Both the position numbers and the translations under genes were made by a program. Positions 14,559-22,658 of a stretch of DNA of 40,089 nt are shown one piece after another. How positions within the stretch are numbered: position 1 is the first letter of the stretch; the number at the start of each line of letters is the position of its first letter. The notes beneath the pieces were generated by a model. The model had not been told where the DNA came from and ran no database searches. It was given only the letters and a program-made list of their open reading frames with translations. The DNA is from Thermoleophilia bacterium (GTDB taxonomy: Bacteria > Actinomycetota > Thermoleophilia > Gaiellales > Gaiellaceae): assembly GCA_025934995.1 (NCBI GenBank), contig JAICWC010000013.1, forward strand, positions 1-40,089, written 5' to 3'.

Positions 14559-16084
14559 GCCACTGTCCCCCCCACGCGCGCAGCGGGTGACCCGACGATC
14601 GCCTCGACGATCCGACGCTCGCTCAGCGCGTCGGCCGCAATCTCCTCGACGATCCGCCCCCGCGACATCACGAGCACGCGGTCGCAGAGCCCGGCCAGCT
14701 CGAGCGGGTCGCTCGATTTGACGACGAGGGCGACGCCTTCGTCCGCCTTCGCGCGAAGCGCTTCGTAGATGTCGAAGCGCGCACCCACGTCGACCCCTTG
14801 CGTCGGCTCGTCGGCGAGGATGACCTTCACGTCGCCGCGCAGGAACGGCCGCATGAGCGAGACCTTCTGCTGGTTTCCGCCGGACAGCGACTGGATCGGC
14901 TGCTCGGCCGAGCTCATCCGCACGCGAAGCCGGCGAACGAGCTCGCCGATCGCGTCGCGTTCGCTCGACCGCCCGACGACGCCCAGCCGCGCGAGCCGAC
15001 GCAGGACCTGAACCGTCGCGTTCGCGCGGACGCTCAGGACCGGGAAGAGTGCTTCGCCGCGGCGGTCGCCGCTGAGCAGCACGACGCCTGCGCGAAGCGG
15101 TCCGATCGGCGACGAGATATCGAGCTCCGTCCCGTCGCAGGCTGCGCCGCCGGCCGCGCGCTCGATTCCCGCGAGCGCGCGCAGGAACGGCACCTGGCCG
15201 TTCCCTTCCGCGCCGGCGATGCCGACGACCTCACCCTTGCGGACGAGGAGGTCGACGGGGCCGAAGCGCTCGCCGCAGAGACCGGAAACCTCGAGCAGCA
15301 CATCGGCGTCGGCGCGCGGCTGCCGTCGCTCCGGAAAGGCGACGGCGAGCGGACGCCCGATCATCATCGCGACGATGTCGTCTTCCGAGACGTCGGCGGC
15401 GTCGTGCGTGCCTTGACCGACTCCGTCGCGGAGCACGGTGAGGCGGTCCGCGACCGCGAGCACCTCGGGCAGCCGGTGGCTGACGTACACGATCGCCACG
15501 CCGGCGCGCGCCTGCTCGAGCACGAGCTCGTGGAAGCGTTCCACGTCCTGCGGACCGAGCGCGGTCGTCGGCTCGTCGAGGAGCAGCACCTTCGGCCGCG
15601 TCAGCAGCGCCTTCGCGAACTCGAAGAGCTGTCGCTGGGCGAGGGACAGCGATGCCGCCGTCGCGTGGACGTCCACGTCGAGCTGGAACGGCGCCAGCGT
15701 CGCGTCGGCCCAGGACGCGAGTTGACGGTGCGGCGGCCGCACGCCGTCGGGCACGGCGAGGTAGAGGTTCTCCGCGACCGTCAGGTCGAGGACGTGCGAG
15801 TAGTCCTGGTAGGCGATGCCGAGCCCGAGCCGGCGGGCCGCCGCCGGCGAGGCCCGCGGGAGCCGGCGGCCGCCGATCTCGACCACGCCCGCATCGAGAG
15901 CGAGGAATCCGCTGGCAATCCCGAGCAAGGTCGACTTCCCAGACCCGTTCTCCCCGACGAGCGCGTGGATCTCGCCGACGCGGCACTCGACGCTGACGTC
16001 ACGGAGAGCCTGAACCGCTCCGAACGCCTTCGAGACGCTGCGCAGTGAGAGCGCTGTGGGGCTCACGGGCCTGGGGGTCGACAT
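14555..16084 (-). CDS. Sugar-type ABC transporter ATP-binding protein (RbsA/MglA/XylG type, double NBD)
   Basis: A 509-residue double ATPase that powers the importer. First half: Walker A GENGSGKST (44-52), signature LSLAQRQ (146-152), Walker B KVLLLDEPT (165-173). Second half: the Walker A position is degenerate (GAEGNGQVP), while LSGGNQQKV and VILADEPTQGVDVGA are intact; this asymmetry is normal for the RbsA family. The ATG at 16084 is 24 bases downstream of the binding-protein stop. The best ribosome site (AGGAGG at 16105-16110, overlapping that stop) is rather far away, so the start could be slightly different. Central gene of the importer operon. Confidence 0.93.
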   Translation of the reverse strand: MSTPRPVSPTALSLRSVSKAFGAVQALRDVSVECRVGEIHALVGENGSGKSTLLGIASGFLALDAGVVEIGGRRLPRASPAAARRLGLGIAYQDYSHVLDLTVAENLYLAVPDGVRPPHRQLASWADATLAPFQLDVDVHATAASLSLAQRQLFEFAKALLTRPKVLLLDEPTTALGPQDVERFHELVLEQARAGVAIVYVSHRLPEVLAVADRLTVLRDGVGQGTHDAADVSEDDIVAMMIGRPLAVAFPERRQPRADADVLLEVSGLCGERFGPVDLLVRKGEVVGIAGAEGNGQVPFLRALAGIERAAGGAACDGTELDISSPIGPLRAGVVLLSGDRRGEALFPVLSVRANATVQVLRRLARLGVVGRSSERDAIGELVRRLRVRMSSAEQPIQSLSGGNQQKVSLMRPFLRGDVKVILADEPTQGVDVGARFDIYEALRAKADEGVALVVKSSDPLELAGLCDRVLVMSRGRIVEEIAADALSERRIVEAIVGSPAARVGGTVA

Positions 16085-16108
16085 CGTTCGTTCGTCTACC
16101 GATTCCTC

Positions 16109-17377
16109 CTAGGGGTACATCTGGTGCAACAGGCTCAACGGGATGAGCGAGGTGCCCGACGCCGTGCCGGGATAGCCCTTGAGGCACATGTCCCGCTTCG
16201 TCTGCTGCTGGAGCTGGATCGGGAACACGATCGTCGGCGGGATCTTCGCTCCGGCCAGCTTCATCATGTCGGCCGTCAGCGCGAGCCGGATCTGGGGGTT
16301 GCCTGCAGAGAAGTAGTAGATCTGCAGCTTCGGGTCCTTCAGCTTGTCCGCGAGGCAGCCCATGCCGGCCTCATCGGTGCGATACGTGAACACGCCCTGG
16401 TACGGGATGTTCGCGGCCTTGTACGCCGTGTAGCCGCCCTGCGACATGAACAGCGCGTCCTCGTAGCTCAGTCCCGCCAGGTTGGGCGTCTTCGCGAGGA
16501 TGCCGGCGACGATCCCCTGCACCTTCGACGGATCCCAGTTCGTCGGGTCGTTCGCGACGACGTTGATGTTCGGGCTGAGCGCCTTCTGCTCGCACGTCTG
16601 CCACCCGGCCGAGAGCGGGTTGCCGGGGAAGCCGCCGAGGAACGCGATGTTGCCGGACTTGACCTTCGTGTTCATGACGTTCGCGAACGCCTTGCCGAGC
16701 TTGCACGTGTCCTCACCGACGACGGTCGTGTAGTTCTTGCCCGGGCCGGTCACGTATCCCCACGCGTACGTGGAGACCGGGATGCCCGCCTTCGTCGCCT
16801 CCTGGAACACTGGGATCATCGCGTCGCCGAAGTCCGGATAGGTGACGATCGCGTTCACGTGCTGCGCGATCACGGACTTGAAGTCGGCGATCGCCTGGTT
16901 CAGGTCGGAATGGGCGCTCCGGTAGATGATCTTGCCGATCTGCGGATACGTGAGCGCCTCGAGGATGAACTCCATCTTCGACATCTGGCGGAACGTGTTC
17001 TCACCGAAGCCCTCGACGTATGCGACGGTGAGCTTGCCGCCGGTGCCGGTGCTGCAGCCGTTGTTCTTCCAGCACGAGAGTGCCAGCGCATAGTTGACCT
17101 TCTTCGTCGAGCGGCCGAGCGACGCGAGTGCGATGTCGCGCGCCGTCTTGTTCGACGGTAGGAGGTTGGCGTGGAACAAGGCGTGCGTGAGCGTCGAGGC
17201 CGGCGCCTTGTAGATCTCGCCGAAGCCGCCGCCGCTGCCGATCATCTTCGCGCCGCCGACCACTCCCGAGGGGCCGGACGTCTTGCTTCCGCCGCTTCCG
17301 CCGCTTGCCGTCGCCGCCACCGTCAGTGCCGCGGCTGCGATCGCGAGCGCCACGACCATCAGGCGCTTCCGTCTCAT
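16109..17377 (-). CDS. Sugar-type ABC transporter substrate-binding protein
   Basis: A 422-residue exported binding protein. The N-terminus MRRKRLMVVALAIAAAALTVAA followed by a Gly/Ser-rich linker is a signal sequence with a flexible tether. The core has the type 1 periplasmic-binding pattern (LTVAYVEGFGENTFRQMSKMEF, AIADFKSVIAQHVNAIVTYPDF, AGIPVSTYAW, IAFLGGFPGNPLSAGW, YQGVFTYRTDEAGMGC). Two Cys flank the first strand (SCWKNNGC) and may form a disulphide. The ATG at 17377 is chosen because GAAGGAG lies just upstream; a longer reading from 17401 has no site and would put a charged stretch before the signal. Second gene of the operon. The ligand is unknown; the large size suggests something bigger or more polar than a simple pentose. 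Confidence 0.9.
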   Translation of the reverse strand: MRRKRLMVVALAIAAAALTVAATASGGSGGSKTSGPSGVVGGAKMIGSGGGFGEIYKAPASTLTHALFHANLLPSNKTARDIALASLGRSTKKVNYALALSCWKNNGCSTGTGGKLTVAYVEGFGENTFRQMSKMEFILEALTYPQIGKIIYRSAHSDLNQAIADFKSVIAQHVNAIVTYPDFGDAMIPVFQEATKAGIPVSTYAWGYVTGPGKNYTTVVGEDTCKLGKAFANVMNTKVKSGNIAFLGGFPGNPLSAGWQTCEQKALSPNINVVANDPTNWDPSKVQGIVAGILAKTPNLAGLSYEDALFMSQGGYTAYKAANIPYQGVFTYRTDEAGMGCLADKLKDPKLQIYYFSAGNPQIRLALTADMMKLAGAKIPPTIVFPIQLQQQTKRDMCLKGYPGTASGTSLIPLSLLHQMYP

Positions 17378-17420
17378 CTGTGACTCCTTCCGTCGGTGCA
17401 TCGATTGCCTCCTTTGACCC

Positions 17421-18479
17421 TCAAGCCGCCGCTCGTGGCGGCGGCGCGACCGGGCGAAGCCACCGACCGAGCAGCAACGCGGCCCGGTCCCCCGAAACGA
17501 TCATCCCCGCGACGATCGCGGCGCCGAAGACGATGTACTGCATCGCCGCCGACAGCCCCATCGTCACCAGCATCTGCGTCAGGAACGTCAACGCGAGCGC
17601 GGCGACCCAGGTCGACGTCGCGCTCGCGAGGCCGCCCGAGAGTGCGGCGCCGGCGATCACGACGGCCGCGATCGGCGCAAGGAGATACGCCGAGCCGAAC
17701 GCCGGGTCGATGCTCTGCCGAACGCCTGCGAGCAGGACGGCGGCAACCGCGTAGAGCAAGCCGGCCGCCGCGTACGCGAGCACGACGTGCGTCCGAACGC
17801 GGAGGCCCGCGATCCACGCAGCCCGCGGGTTGGCGCCGACCGCCTGGAACCGTCGACCGCCCGTCGTGTAGCGCAGGACGAGCGCAACCACGATCGTCAG
17901 TGCGGCGCCGGTCCAGAAGACGGTGCTGATCCCGAGCGGCTTCGAGGTCGCCCACGAGGAGAGGCCCGACGGAACGAGCGGCTGGTTCGTGACGTGGTCG
18001 CGCGAGTACTTGCTGCTCCAGGCGAGCACGATCTGGCCGACCGCGAGCGTGACGATCAACGGGTTCAGCCGGAGCAGGCCCACGAAGATGCCGTTGACGA
18101 GCCCGACCGCGACGCCGAGAGCGAGGCAGGCGAGAATCGCCGGCGCGAGACGGTGGTCGGAACCGGCACCGACGCCCGCGATCAGGTTGCCGCCGAAAGA
18201 GACGACGCCGGGCGTCGACAGGTCGATGCCCGCATGCATGACGACGAGCATCTGCCCGAGCGCTGCCACGGCGAGCACCGTCGCGTCGGGCAGGACGAAC
18301 GACCACGAGGTGTTGCCGAGCGCGTGGGGCGCGACGACCGACGCGACGACGAAGAGCGCCGCCGTCGCGAACCAGACCGGCAGGAAGCGGGCGGCGACCG
18401 CTGCGGTTGCGACGAGTGAAGCGCCGGACGCGCCCGCCGAGCCTCGGAGCCGGCGTGGCGGTGGAGAGGCGGCTGCCAC
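17421..18479 (-). CDS. Ribose-type ABC transporter permease (first gene of importer operon)
   Basis: A 352-residue RbsC-family permease. Blocks seen: VLAVAALGQMLVVMHAGIDLSTPG, GLLRLNPLIVTLAVGQIVL, the coupling loop AVGANPRAAWIAGLRVR, and AAVVIAGAALSGGLASATSTW. The N-terminal 20 residues are Pro/Arg/Gly-rich and cytoplasmic. The start is a GTG at 18479 with no ribosome site, but a strong promoter ends 5 bases upstream, which points to leaderless translation. It is separated by 43 bases from the binding-protein gene and divergent from the amidohydrolase gene, so uptake and hydrolysis are probably controlled from one intergenic region. Confidence 0.9.
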   Translation of the reverse strand: MAAASPPPRRLRGSAGASGASLVATAAVAARFLPVWFATAALFVVASVVAPHALGNTSWSFVLPDATVLAVAALGQMLVVMHAGIDLSTPGVVSFGGNLIAGVGAGSDHRLAPAILACLALGVAVGLVNGIFVGLLRLNPLIVTLAVGQIVLAWSSKYSRDHVTNQPLVPSGLSSWATSKPLGISTVFWTGAALTIVVALVLRYTTGGRRFQAVGANPRAAWIAGLRVRTHVVLAYAAAGLLYAVAAVLLAGVRQSIDPAFGSAYLLAPIAAVVIAGAALSGGLASATSTWVAALALTFLTQMLVTMGLSAAMQYIVFGAAIVAGMIVSGDRAALLLGRWLRPVAPPPRAAA

Positions 18480-18484
18480 GTCAT

Positions 18485-18514
18485 ATTCTCAGCAGGTACG
18501 CCGAGCAGTGTCAA
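18485..18514 (-). promoter_or_regulatory. Predicted promoter of the importer operon, apparently leaderless
   Basis: On the minus strand a perfect TTGACA (18509-18514) is followed after 18 bases by GAGAAT (18485-18490, four of six matches to TATAAT). Only 5 bases separate the -10 from the GTG at 18479, so transcription should begin at or next to the start codon. Confidence 0.55.
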
Positions 18515-18542
18515 TGATGGCTGAACGTTTCTTCCCGCTGCG

Positions 18543-18572
18543 TTGACGAGAGCCGCGACAACCGTTTATGGT
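18543..18572 (+). promoter_or_regulatory. Possible promoter of the amidohydrolase gene
   Basis: TTGACG (18543-18548), 18 bases, TATGGT (18567-18572). The predicted start near 18579 leaves a leader of about 60 bases before the ATG at 18640. Less convincing than the divergent promoter on the other strand. Confidence 0.4.
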
Positions 18573-18639
18573 CGCTGTACATGCGGCGGCGCACGCGTGG
18601 CCGCAATTGGCCCTGTCCGCTTCAGATAAGGAGAGAGCG

Positions 18640-20004
18640 ATGAGCTCGCAGCGGCTTCTGATCCGCAACGGCTTCGTCGTCTCGATGGACCCGAGCGTCG
18701 GCGACATCGCGCGCGGCGAGGTTCTCGTCGAGGACGGCAAGATCGTGGACGTCGGGCGGGATCTCGGGGTCTCGGACGCCGAGCAGGTCGACGCGACCGG
18801 GATGATCGTGATGCCCGGCTTCGTCGACACGCACCGGCACACGTGGCAGACGCCGGTCCGCGGCGTCCTCCCGTCGTGCACGCTCGACCACTACTTCGCG
18901 GTCATGCTCGGCCAGGTCGGCGGCTTCTATCGCCCCGAGGACGTGTACGTCGGCAACTGGGCCGGGTCCCTCGAGGCGCTCAACGCGGGCGTCACGACGT
19001 TGCTCGACTGGTCGCACATCAGCAACACGCCCGACCACTCGGATGCGGCGATCCAGGGTTTGAAGGAGGCCGGCATCCGGGCGGTCTACGCGAACGGGAT
19101 GCCGACCGGCGGCGAGTGGTGGTCGTTCAGCGAGCTCAATCACCCGGACGACATCCGCCGCATCCGCGACACGTACTTCTCGTCCGACGACGGGCTGCTC
19201 ACGCTCGCGATGGCGGCGCGCCAGCCCGGAAACTCGAACTTCGACGTTGCAAAGCACGACTGGGCGCTCGCGCGCGAGCTCGGCATCCCGATCAGCGTCC
19301 ACGTCGGCATGCGCCTGCACAACCTCCACTACCAACCCGTCAAGGACATGCACGACCTCGACCTGATGGGCCCCGACATCTGTTACATCCACATGACCGA
19401 CCTGACCGACCAGGAGCTCGACTGGATCGCGGAGACGGGCGGAAAGGCGTCGATCGCGCCGTACGTCGAGATGTTGATGGGTCACGGCCCGCCTCCGATC
19501 GGCAAGATGCTCGCGCGCGGCGTCCGCCCCTCGCTCAGCATCGACGTCGTCTCGAGCGTTCCAGGCGAGATGTTCACGCAGATGCGGACCGCGCTCGCGT
19601 ACGACCGGATCCTGGAGTTCACCGACACGCCCGACGTCGCCTTCGCACCGACGCTCACGCACACCGACGTGCTCGAGTTCGCGACGATCGACGGCGCGCG
19701 GTCGATCATGCTCGACCACAAGGTCGGCTCGCTCACGCCGGGCAAGCAGGCTGACATCGTCCTGCTGCAGACAGACGCAATCAACACCGCGCCCGTGCTC
19801 GACCCGAAGGGCACCATCGTCACCTTCGCGGACACCTCGAACGTCGACACGGTCTTCGTCGCAGGCAACGCCGTGAAGCGCGGCGGCGAGCTCGTCGGCG
19901 TCGACGTGAAGTCGGTGATCCGCAAGCTCGAGGAGTCGCGGAACCACATTCTCTCGCAGGGAGGGCTCCTGCCCGACTGGTGCGCGGAGCCGGCGGCCGT
20001 CTAG
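18640..20004 (+). CDS. Metal-dependent amidohydrolase (TrzN/AtzA/SAH-deaminase-like)
   Basis: A 454-residue amidohydrolase-superfamily enzyme that removes an amino, halide or similar group from a ring or hydrolyses an amide. Metal-site residues seen: His65 and His67 in DTHRHTW, His221 in SVHVGM, His251 in YIHMTD, and Asp302 in SIDVVSS. N- and C-terminal strands form the composite beta sandwich (RLLIRNGFVVSMD, GSLTPGKQADIVLLQTDAIN). Unlike many relatives it has Arg between the two His of the first motif. The ATG at 18640 follows AAGGAGAGAG; reading further upstream has no site. It is divergent from the importer operon, so its substrate is probably the imported compound. The exact substrate is unknown. 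Confidence 0.9.
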   Translation: MSSQRLLIRNGFVVSMDPSVGDIARGEVLVEDGKIVDVGRDLGVSDAEQVDATGMIVMPGFVDTHRHTWQTPVRGVLPSCTLDHYFAVMLGQVGGFYRPEDVYVGNWAGSLEALNAGVTTLLDWSHISNTPDHSDAAIQGLKEAGIRAVYANGMPTGGEWWSFSELNHPDDIRRIRDTYFSSDDGLLTLAMAARQPGNSNFDVAKHDWALARELGIPISVHVGMRLHNLHYQPVKDMHDLDLMGPDICYIHMTDLTDQELDWIAETGGKASIAPYVEMLMGHGPPPIGKMLARGVRPSLSIDVVSSVPGEMFTQMRTALAYDRILEFTDTPDVAFAPTLTHTDVLEFATIDGARSIMLDHKVGSLTPGKQADIVLLQTDAINTAPVLDPKGTIVTFADTSNVDTVFVAGNAVKRGGELVGVDVKSVIRKLEESRNHILSQGGLLPDWCAEPAAV

Positions 20005-20013
20005 CTATTCACC

Positions 20014-20042
20014 GGGGCGGGCCCACACGCCGGGCCCGCCCC
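20014..20042 (+). terminator. GC-rich intercistronic stem-loop
   Basis: A perfect 11-base stem (20014-20024 with 20032-20042) and a 7-base loop begin 10 bases after the amidohydrolase stop and end 22 bases before the next start. There is no T run. It could terminate most transcripts, or protect the upstream message while letting some transcription reach the SDR-like gene. Confidence 0.6.
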
Positions 20043-20064
20043 TCGAACAAGGAGCAGGCAGAGA

Positions 20065-20766
20065 ATGGCGAACGGCAGCGTCGTGATCGTCGGCGGGACC
20101 CGCGGTCTCGGCAGAGAGGTTGCACAGCACTACGCGGACGCGGGCCGTGACGTCGTCATCACCGGACGGGAGCAGACGGCGTGCGATGCCTGCGCGGCCG
20201 AGATCGGCGGGTCGACCCGCGCGATCGCGCTCGATCTCGCGGAGCCGCACACGATCGCCGAGCGGCTCGGCGACCTCGGCGACGTCCAGTATCTCGTCCT
20301 CGTCGCGATCGACCGCGACTCGAACACCGTGAAGGATTACGACATCGACGCGGCGGTCCGGCTCGTGACGCTGAAGCTCGTCGGCTACACCGAGGTGATC
20401 CATGCGCTCGCGTCGCGCTTCACCGCCGATTCCGCGATCCTCATGTTCGGCGGCCTCGCGCGCGACCGCCCCTATCCGGGCTCGACGACGGTCACGACGG
20501 TGAACGGCGGCGTGACGTCGCTCGTGCGCACGCTCGTCGGCGAGCTGGCGCCGACGCGCGTGAACGCGCTGCACCCGGCGATCGTGGGCGACAGCCCGCA
20601 GTGGCGCGACATGCCCGCCGAATCGCACGACGCGCTCGTCCGGCGGACGCCGATCGGGCGGCTCGTCACCATGGCGGAGGTCGTGGCCGCCTCACGCTTC
20701 CTGCTCGAGAACGGCGCCGTCAACGGCATCAACCTCGCCGTCGACGGTGGCTGGCTCTGCACCTGA
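20065..20766 (+). CDS. SDR-fold protein lacking the catalytic tetrad
   Basis: A 233-residue Rossmann protein with a clear SDR glycine motif (GGTRGLG, 10-16) and the usual C-terminal block (PIGRLVTMAEVVAASRFLLENGAVNGINLAVDGGW). The NNAG strand is replaced by LVLVAID, the catalytic Ser region by LMFGG, and alignment back from the VGELAP helix puts Val143 at the Tyr position and Asn147 at the Lys position. It is therefore probably not a normal dehydrogenase, though it may bind a nucleotide and the substrate. The ATG at 20065 follows AAGGAG at a 10-base distance. It lies behind the amidohydrolase across a stem-loop. Fold certain, activity doubtful. Confidence 0.85.
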   Translation: MANGSVVIVGGTRGLGREVAQHYADAGRDVVITGREQTACDACAAEIGGSTRAIALDLAEPHTIAERLGDLGDVQYLVLVAIDRDSNTVKDYDIDAAVRLVTLKLVGYTEVIHALASRFTADSAILMFGGLARDRPYPGSTTVTTVNGGVTSLVRTLVGELAPTRVNALHPAIVGDSPQWRDMPAESHDALVRRTPIGRLVTMAEVVAASRFLLENGAVNGINLAVDGGWLCT

Positions 20767-20773
20767 GCTCGAC

Positions 20774-21343
20774 CTAGAAGGTCGGCTTCGCCGTCATGTC
20801 GAGCACGATCAGCAGAAGGAGCACGGTGTCGAAACGGAACACGGTGAAGAGGCGGCGTACGCGTCGTGCGACTTCCTCCGACTGCGGCCCGAGCGCCTCG
20901 GCGGCGCGGTCGATCCTGCCGAGCTCCGGGCCGACGAAGAGGACACCGACACCGGTTGCGATCGCCCAGCCGGCGAGCGCGAGGTCGATCCAGACGACGC
21001 CCCACCCCCAGCTGCCCTTCTCGACCAGCGCGGCACCGAACGCGAACACCGCGAATGCGGCAGGGGTGTAGAGGCGCGGACCGATCCACGCGCCGAGCTT
21101 GCCGATCGCAGCGAGCGTGTCGCCGTCACCGCGCCGCTCGAAGACGATCCCGAGCGTCGTCAGGGTGACGTCGCCGCCGACCCAGATGACGATCGCGACG
21201 ACGTGGAGAGCCTTGAAGACGCTGTAGGAGTCGGGAGCGAACCACAGGAGCACGACCACGCCCGCAACGAGCGCGATGCCGGCGAGCATCGCCGACAGCG
21301 CAGTGCGCGGGCGCTGCTCCGCGGCCGTCGAGACCCCGTCCAT
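20774..21343 (-). CDS. DUF2269-like integral membrane protein
   Basis: A 189-residue protein with about four or five hydrophobic helices: LSAMLAGIALVAGVVVLLWF, VFKALHVVAIVIWVGGDVTLTTLGIV, LYTPAAFAVFAFGAALV, WIDLALAGWAIATGVGVLFV and FDTVLLLLIVLDM. The KALHVVAIVIWVGG segment, with a His in the helix, is typical of the DUF2269 family, whose function is unknown but resembles small b-type haem or copper-handling membrane proteins. The cytoplasmic region between helices is charged (RIDRAAEALGPQSEEVARRVRR). ATG start at 21343 with a weak ribosome site. It stands alone, converging on the SDR-like gene with 7 bases between. Confidence 0.72.
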   Translation of the reverse strand: MDGVSTAAEQRPRTALSAMLAGIALVAGVVVLLWFAPDSYSVFKALHVVAIVIWVGGDVTLTTLGIVFERRGDGDTLAAIGKLGAWIGPRLYTPAAFAVFAFGAALVEKGSWGWGVVWIDLALAGWAIATGVGVLFVGPELGRIDRAAEALGPQSEEVARRVRRLFTVFRFDTVLLLLIVLDMTAKPTF

Positions 21344-21444
21344 CGCAACACCGTTTCACCATTCGATCGAAATTTCCAGCCGCGAGCAGGGCGCGATCCT
21401 CCCGTGGCGGAAGGACCAGCTCTGGTCGTACCGAACCGCGCGGT

Positions 21445-21906
21445 ATGCCGCATGTGCCCAGTGCGTTTGGTGAGGACGCGTTCGGGCGACGCGCTGAGGC
21501 CGCGGCGCGCTTCTTCGGGACGCCGAAATACATCGCCGGCCAGACGATCGCCGTCGTCGCATGGATCGCGGTAAACGCCGTTGCGGTCAGCTTTCGCTGG
21601 GACCCCTATCCGTTCATCCTGCTGAATCTCGCCTTCTCGACGCAGGCCGCCTATGCGGCACCGCTGATCCTGCTCGCGCAGACCCGCCAGGCCGACAGAG
21701 ACAAGAACGCGCTCGACCACCTCGAGGCGCACCGCGAAGCGATCATGCGCCACATGCAAGAACGCGAGTCGGCGATCAAGGAGGAAACCACCGCGCTGAA
21801 GCTGCTGATCGAGGCGAACACCGTCCTCACCCAGGAAGACAAAGCCCTGACCGAAACGATCGAGGCGTTGACGCGCGAGATCCACGCACGCCTGCCGGGC
21901 GCGTAG
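21445..21906 (+). CDS. DUF1003 membrane protein
   Basis: A 153-residue protein with two membrane helices (GQTIAVVAWIAVNAVAVSF and YPFILLNLAFSTQAAYAAPLILLA) joined by a short loop, then a long charged coiled helix. The sequence WDPYPFILLNL..STQAAYAAPLILLAQ.RQADRD is diagnostic of DUF1003 (cyclic-nucleotide-like, CBS/MgtE-associated small membrane proteins of unknown function). The C-terminal helix (RDKNALDHLEAHREAIMRHMQERESAIKEETTALKLLIEAN) probably oligomerises. ATG start at 21445; the ribosome site is weak. It is divergent from the DUF2269-like gene and opens the stress-gene region. Confidence 0.9.
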   Translation: MPHVPSAFGEDAFGRRAEAAARFFGTPKYIAGQTIAVVAWIAVNAVAVSFRWDPYPFILLNLAFSTQAAYAAPLILLAQTRQADRDKNALDHLEAHREAIMRHMQERESAIKEETTALKLLIEANTVLTQEDKALTETIEALTREIHARLPGA

Positions 21907-21955
21907 AGCCGCCGGACGCTCGCATGCCCATCGAGCGCCCGGCCCTCTCGGGGTG

Positions 21956-22236
21956 TCAGGCGATTGCCGGCTCCCTCGCCTCCGCCGCCTTGCCGGACTC
22001 GTTGTCGGTGGCGCCCGGATTCGCGGGGTGGACGACGACGACGGGGCACGGTGCGTGGTGGATGCACTGCTGGCTCACCGAGCCGAGCATCAGCCCTGCG
22101 AACCCGCCGTGTCCGCGTGAACCGACAACGAGCAGATCGCCCGGCGCGGCTTGGCGTACGAGGACTTCGGCTGCCGAACCCTGGACGACCTGGCGTTCGA
22201 TCTCGACTTCCCGTTCTCATTCTCATTCTCATTCAT
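21956..22236 (-). pseudogene. 5'-truncated, frame-disrupted universal stress protein remnant
   Basis: Reading leftward, the segment encodes a clear UspA C-terminus (VEIERQVVQGSAAEVLVRQA, then LLVVGSRGHGGFAGLMLGSVS and HHAPCPVVVVHP) ending at TGA 21956-21958. That frame has repeated stops immediately upstream and no start codon. A good start exists in another frame: AAAAGGAG before ATG 22236, which opens into three AATGAG repeats (MNENENEN) and then runs out of frame with the USP part. The N-terminal half, with the first ATP-binding loop, is missing. The intact paralogue lies 400 bases upstream (22643-23188) and is very similar over the shared part, so deletion within a tandem pair is the simplest explanation. 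Confidence 0.75.
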
Positions 22237-22286
22237 GGCGTTGCTCCTTTTCCGCACTGCAGGCTGGTAGGTCTTTGGTCGCATGC

Positions 22287-22658
22287 TCACGAACGGGTCT
22301 TCGATCGCGGGAGTCCACGGCGCAGCACTTCGGCGAGCACGACCGCGTCGTTGTGCTCGCTGTCGTGAGCGGAGTAGACGAGGGTGAGCGTGCCCGTCCG
22401 CGCACGGCGCCTGAGCTCCGTCAGCCGCGGCCGGGCGTGACGAAGCTCGGCGATGTAGCGTCGGCGGAACTCGGTGAAGCGGCTCGGCTCGTGGCCGAAC
22501 CACTCCCGGAGCTCGGTGCTCGGCGCCAGCTCCTTCTCCCACTCGTCGAGCTTCGCCTTCTGCTTGGAGACGCCGCGCGGCCAGAGCCGATCGATCAGAA
22601 CCCGGTAGCCATCCGACGGCGAAGCGGCGTCGTAGGCTCGTTTCAGCCGGACGTCCAT
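22287..22658 (-). CDS. DUF488 family protein
   Basis: A 123-residue protein with the DUF488 signature RVLIDRLWPRGVSKQKAKLDEWEKELAPSTELREWFGH near the N-terminus, followed by FTEFRRRYIAEL and a C-terminal strand TLTLVYSAHDSEHNDAVVLAEVL. The family (YeaO-like) is of unknown biochemical function, although the TLVYSA.D loop resembles a nucleotide- or phosphate-binding strand. The ATG at 22658 is preferred over longer readings because GAGGAG precedes it by 6 bases; it overlaps the end of the universal stress protein gene by 16 bases, so both are in one leftward operon with the PRC-barrel gene. Confidence 0.9.
   Translation of the reverse strand: MDVRLKRAYDAASPSDGYRVLIDRLWPRGVSKQKAKLDEWEKELAPSTELREWFGHEPSRFTEFRRRYIAELRHARPRLTELRRRARTGTLTLVYSAHDSEHNDAVVLAEVLRRGLPRSKTRS

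Noticed and set aside
18568-18639. Upstream extension of the amidohydrolase from a start at 18568
   Set aside because: The 24 extra residues are unlike the family, and the ribosome site AAGGAGAGAG directly precedes ATG 18640.
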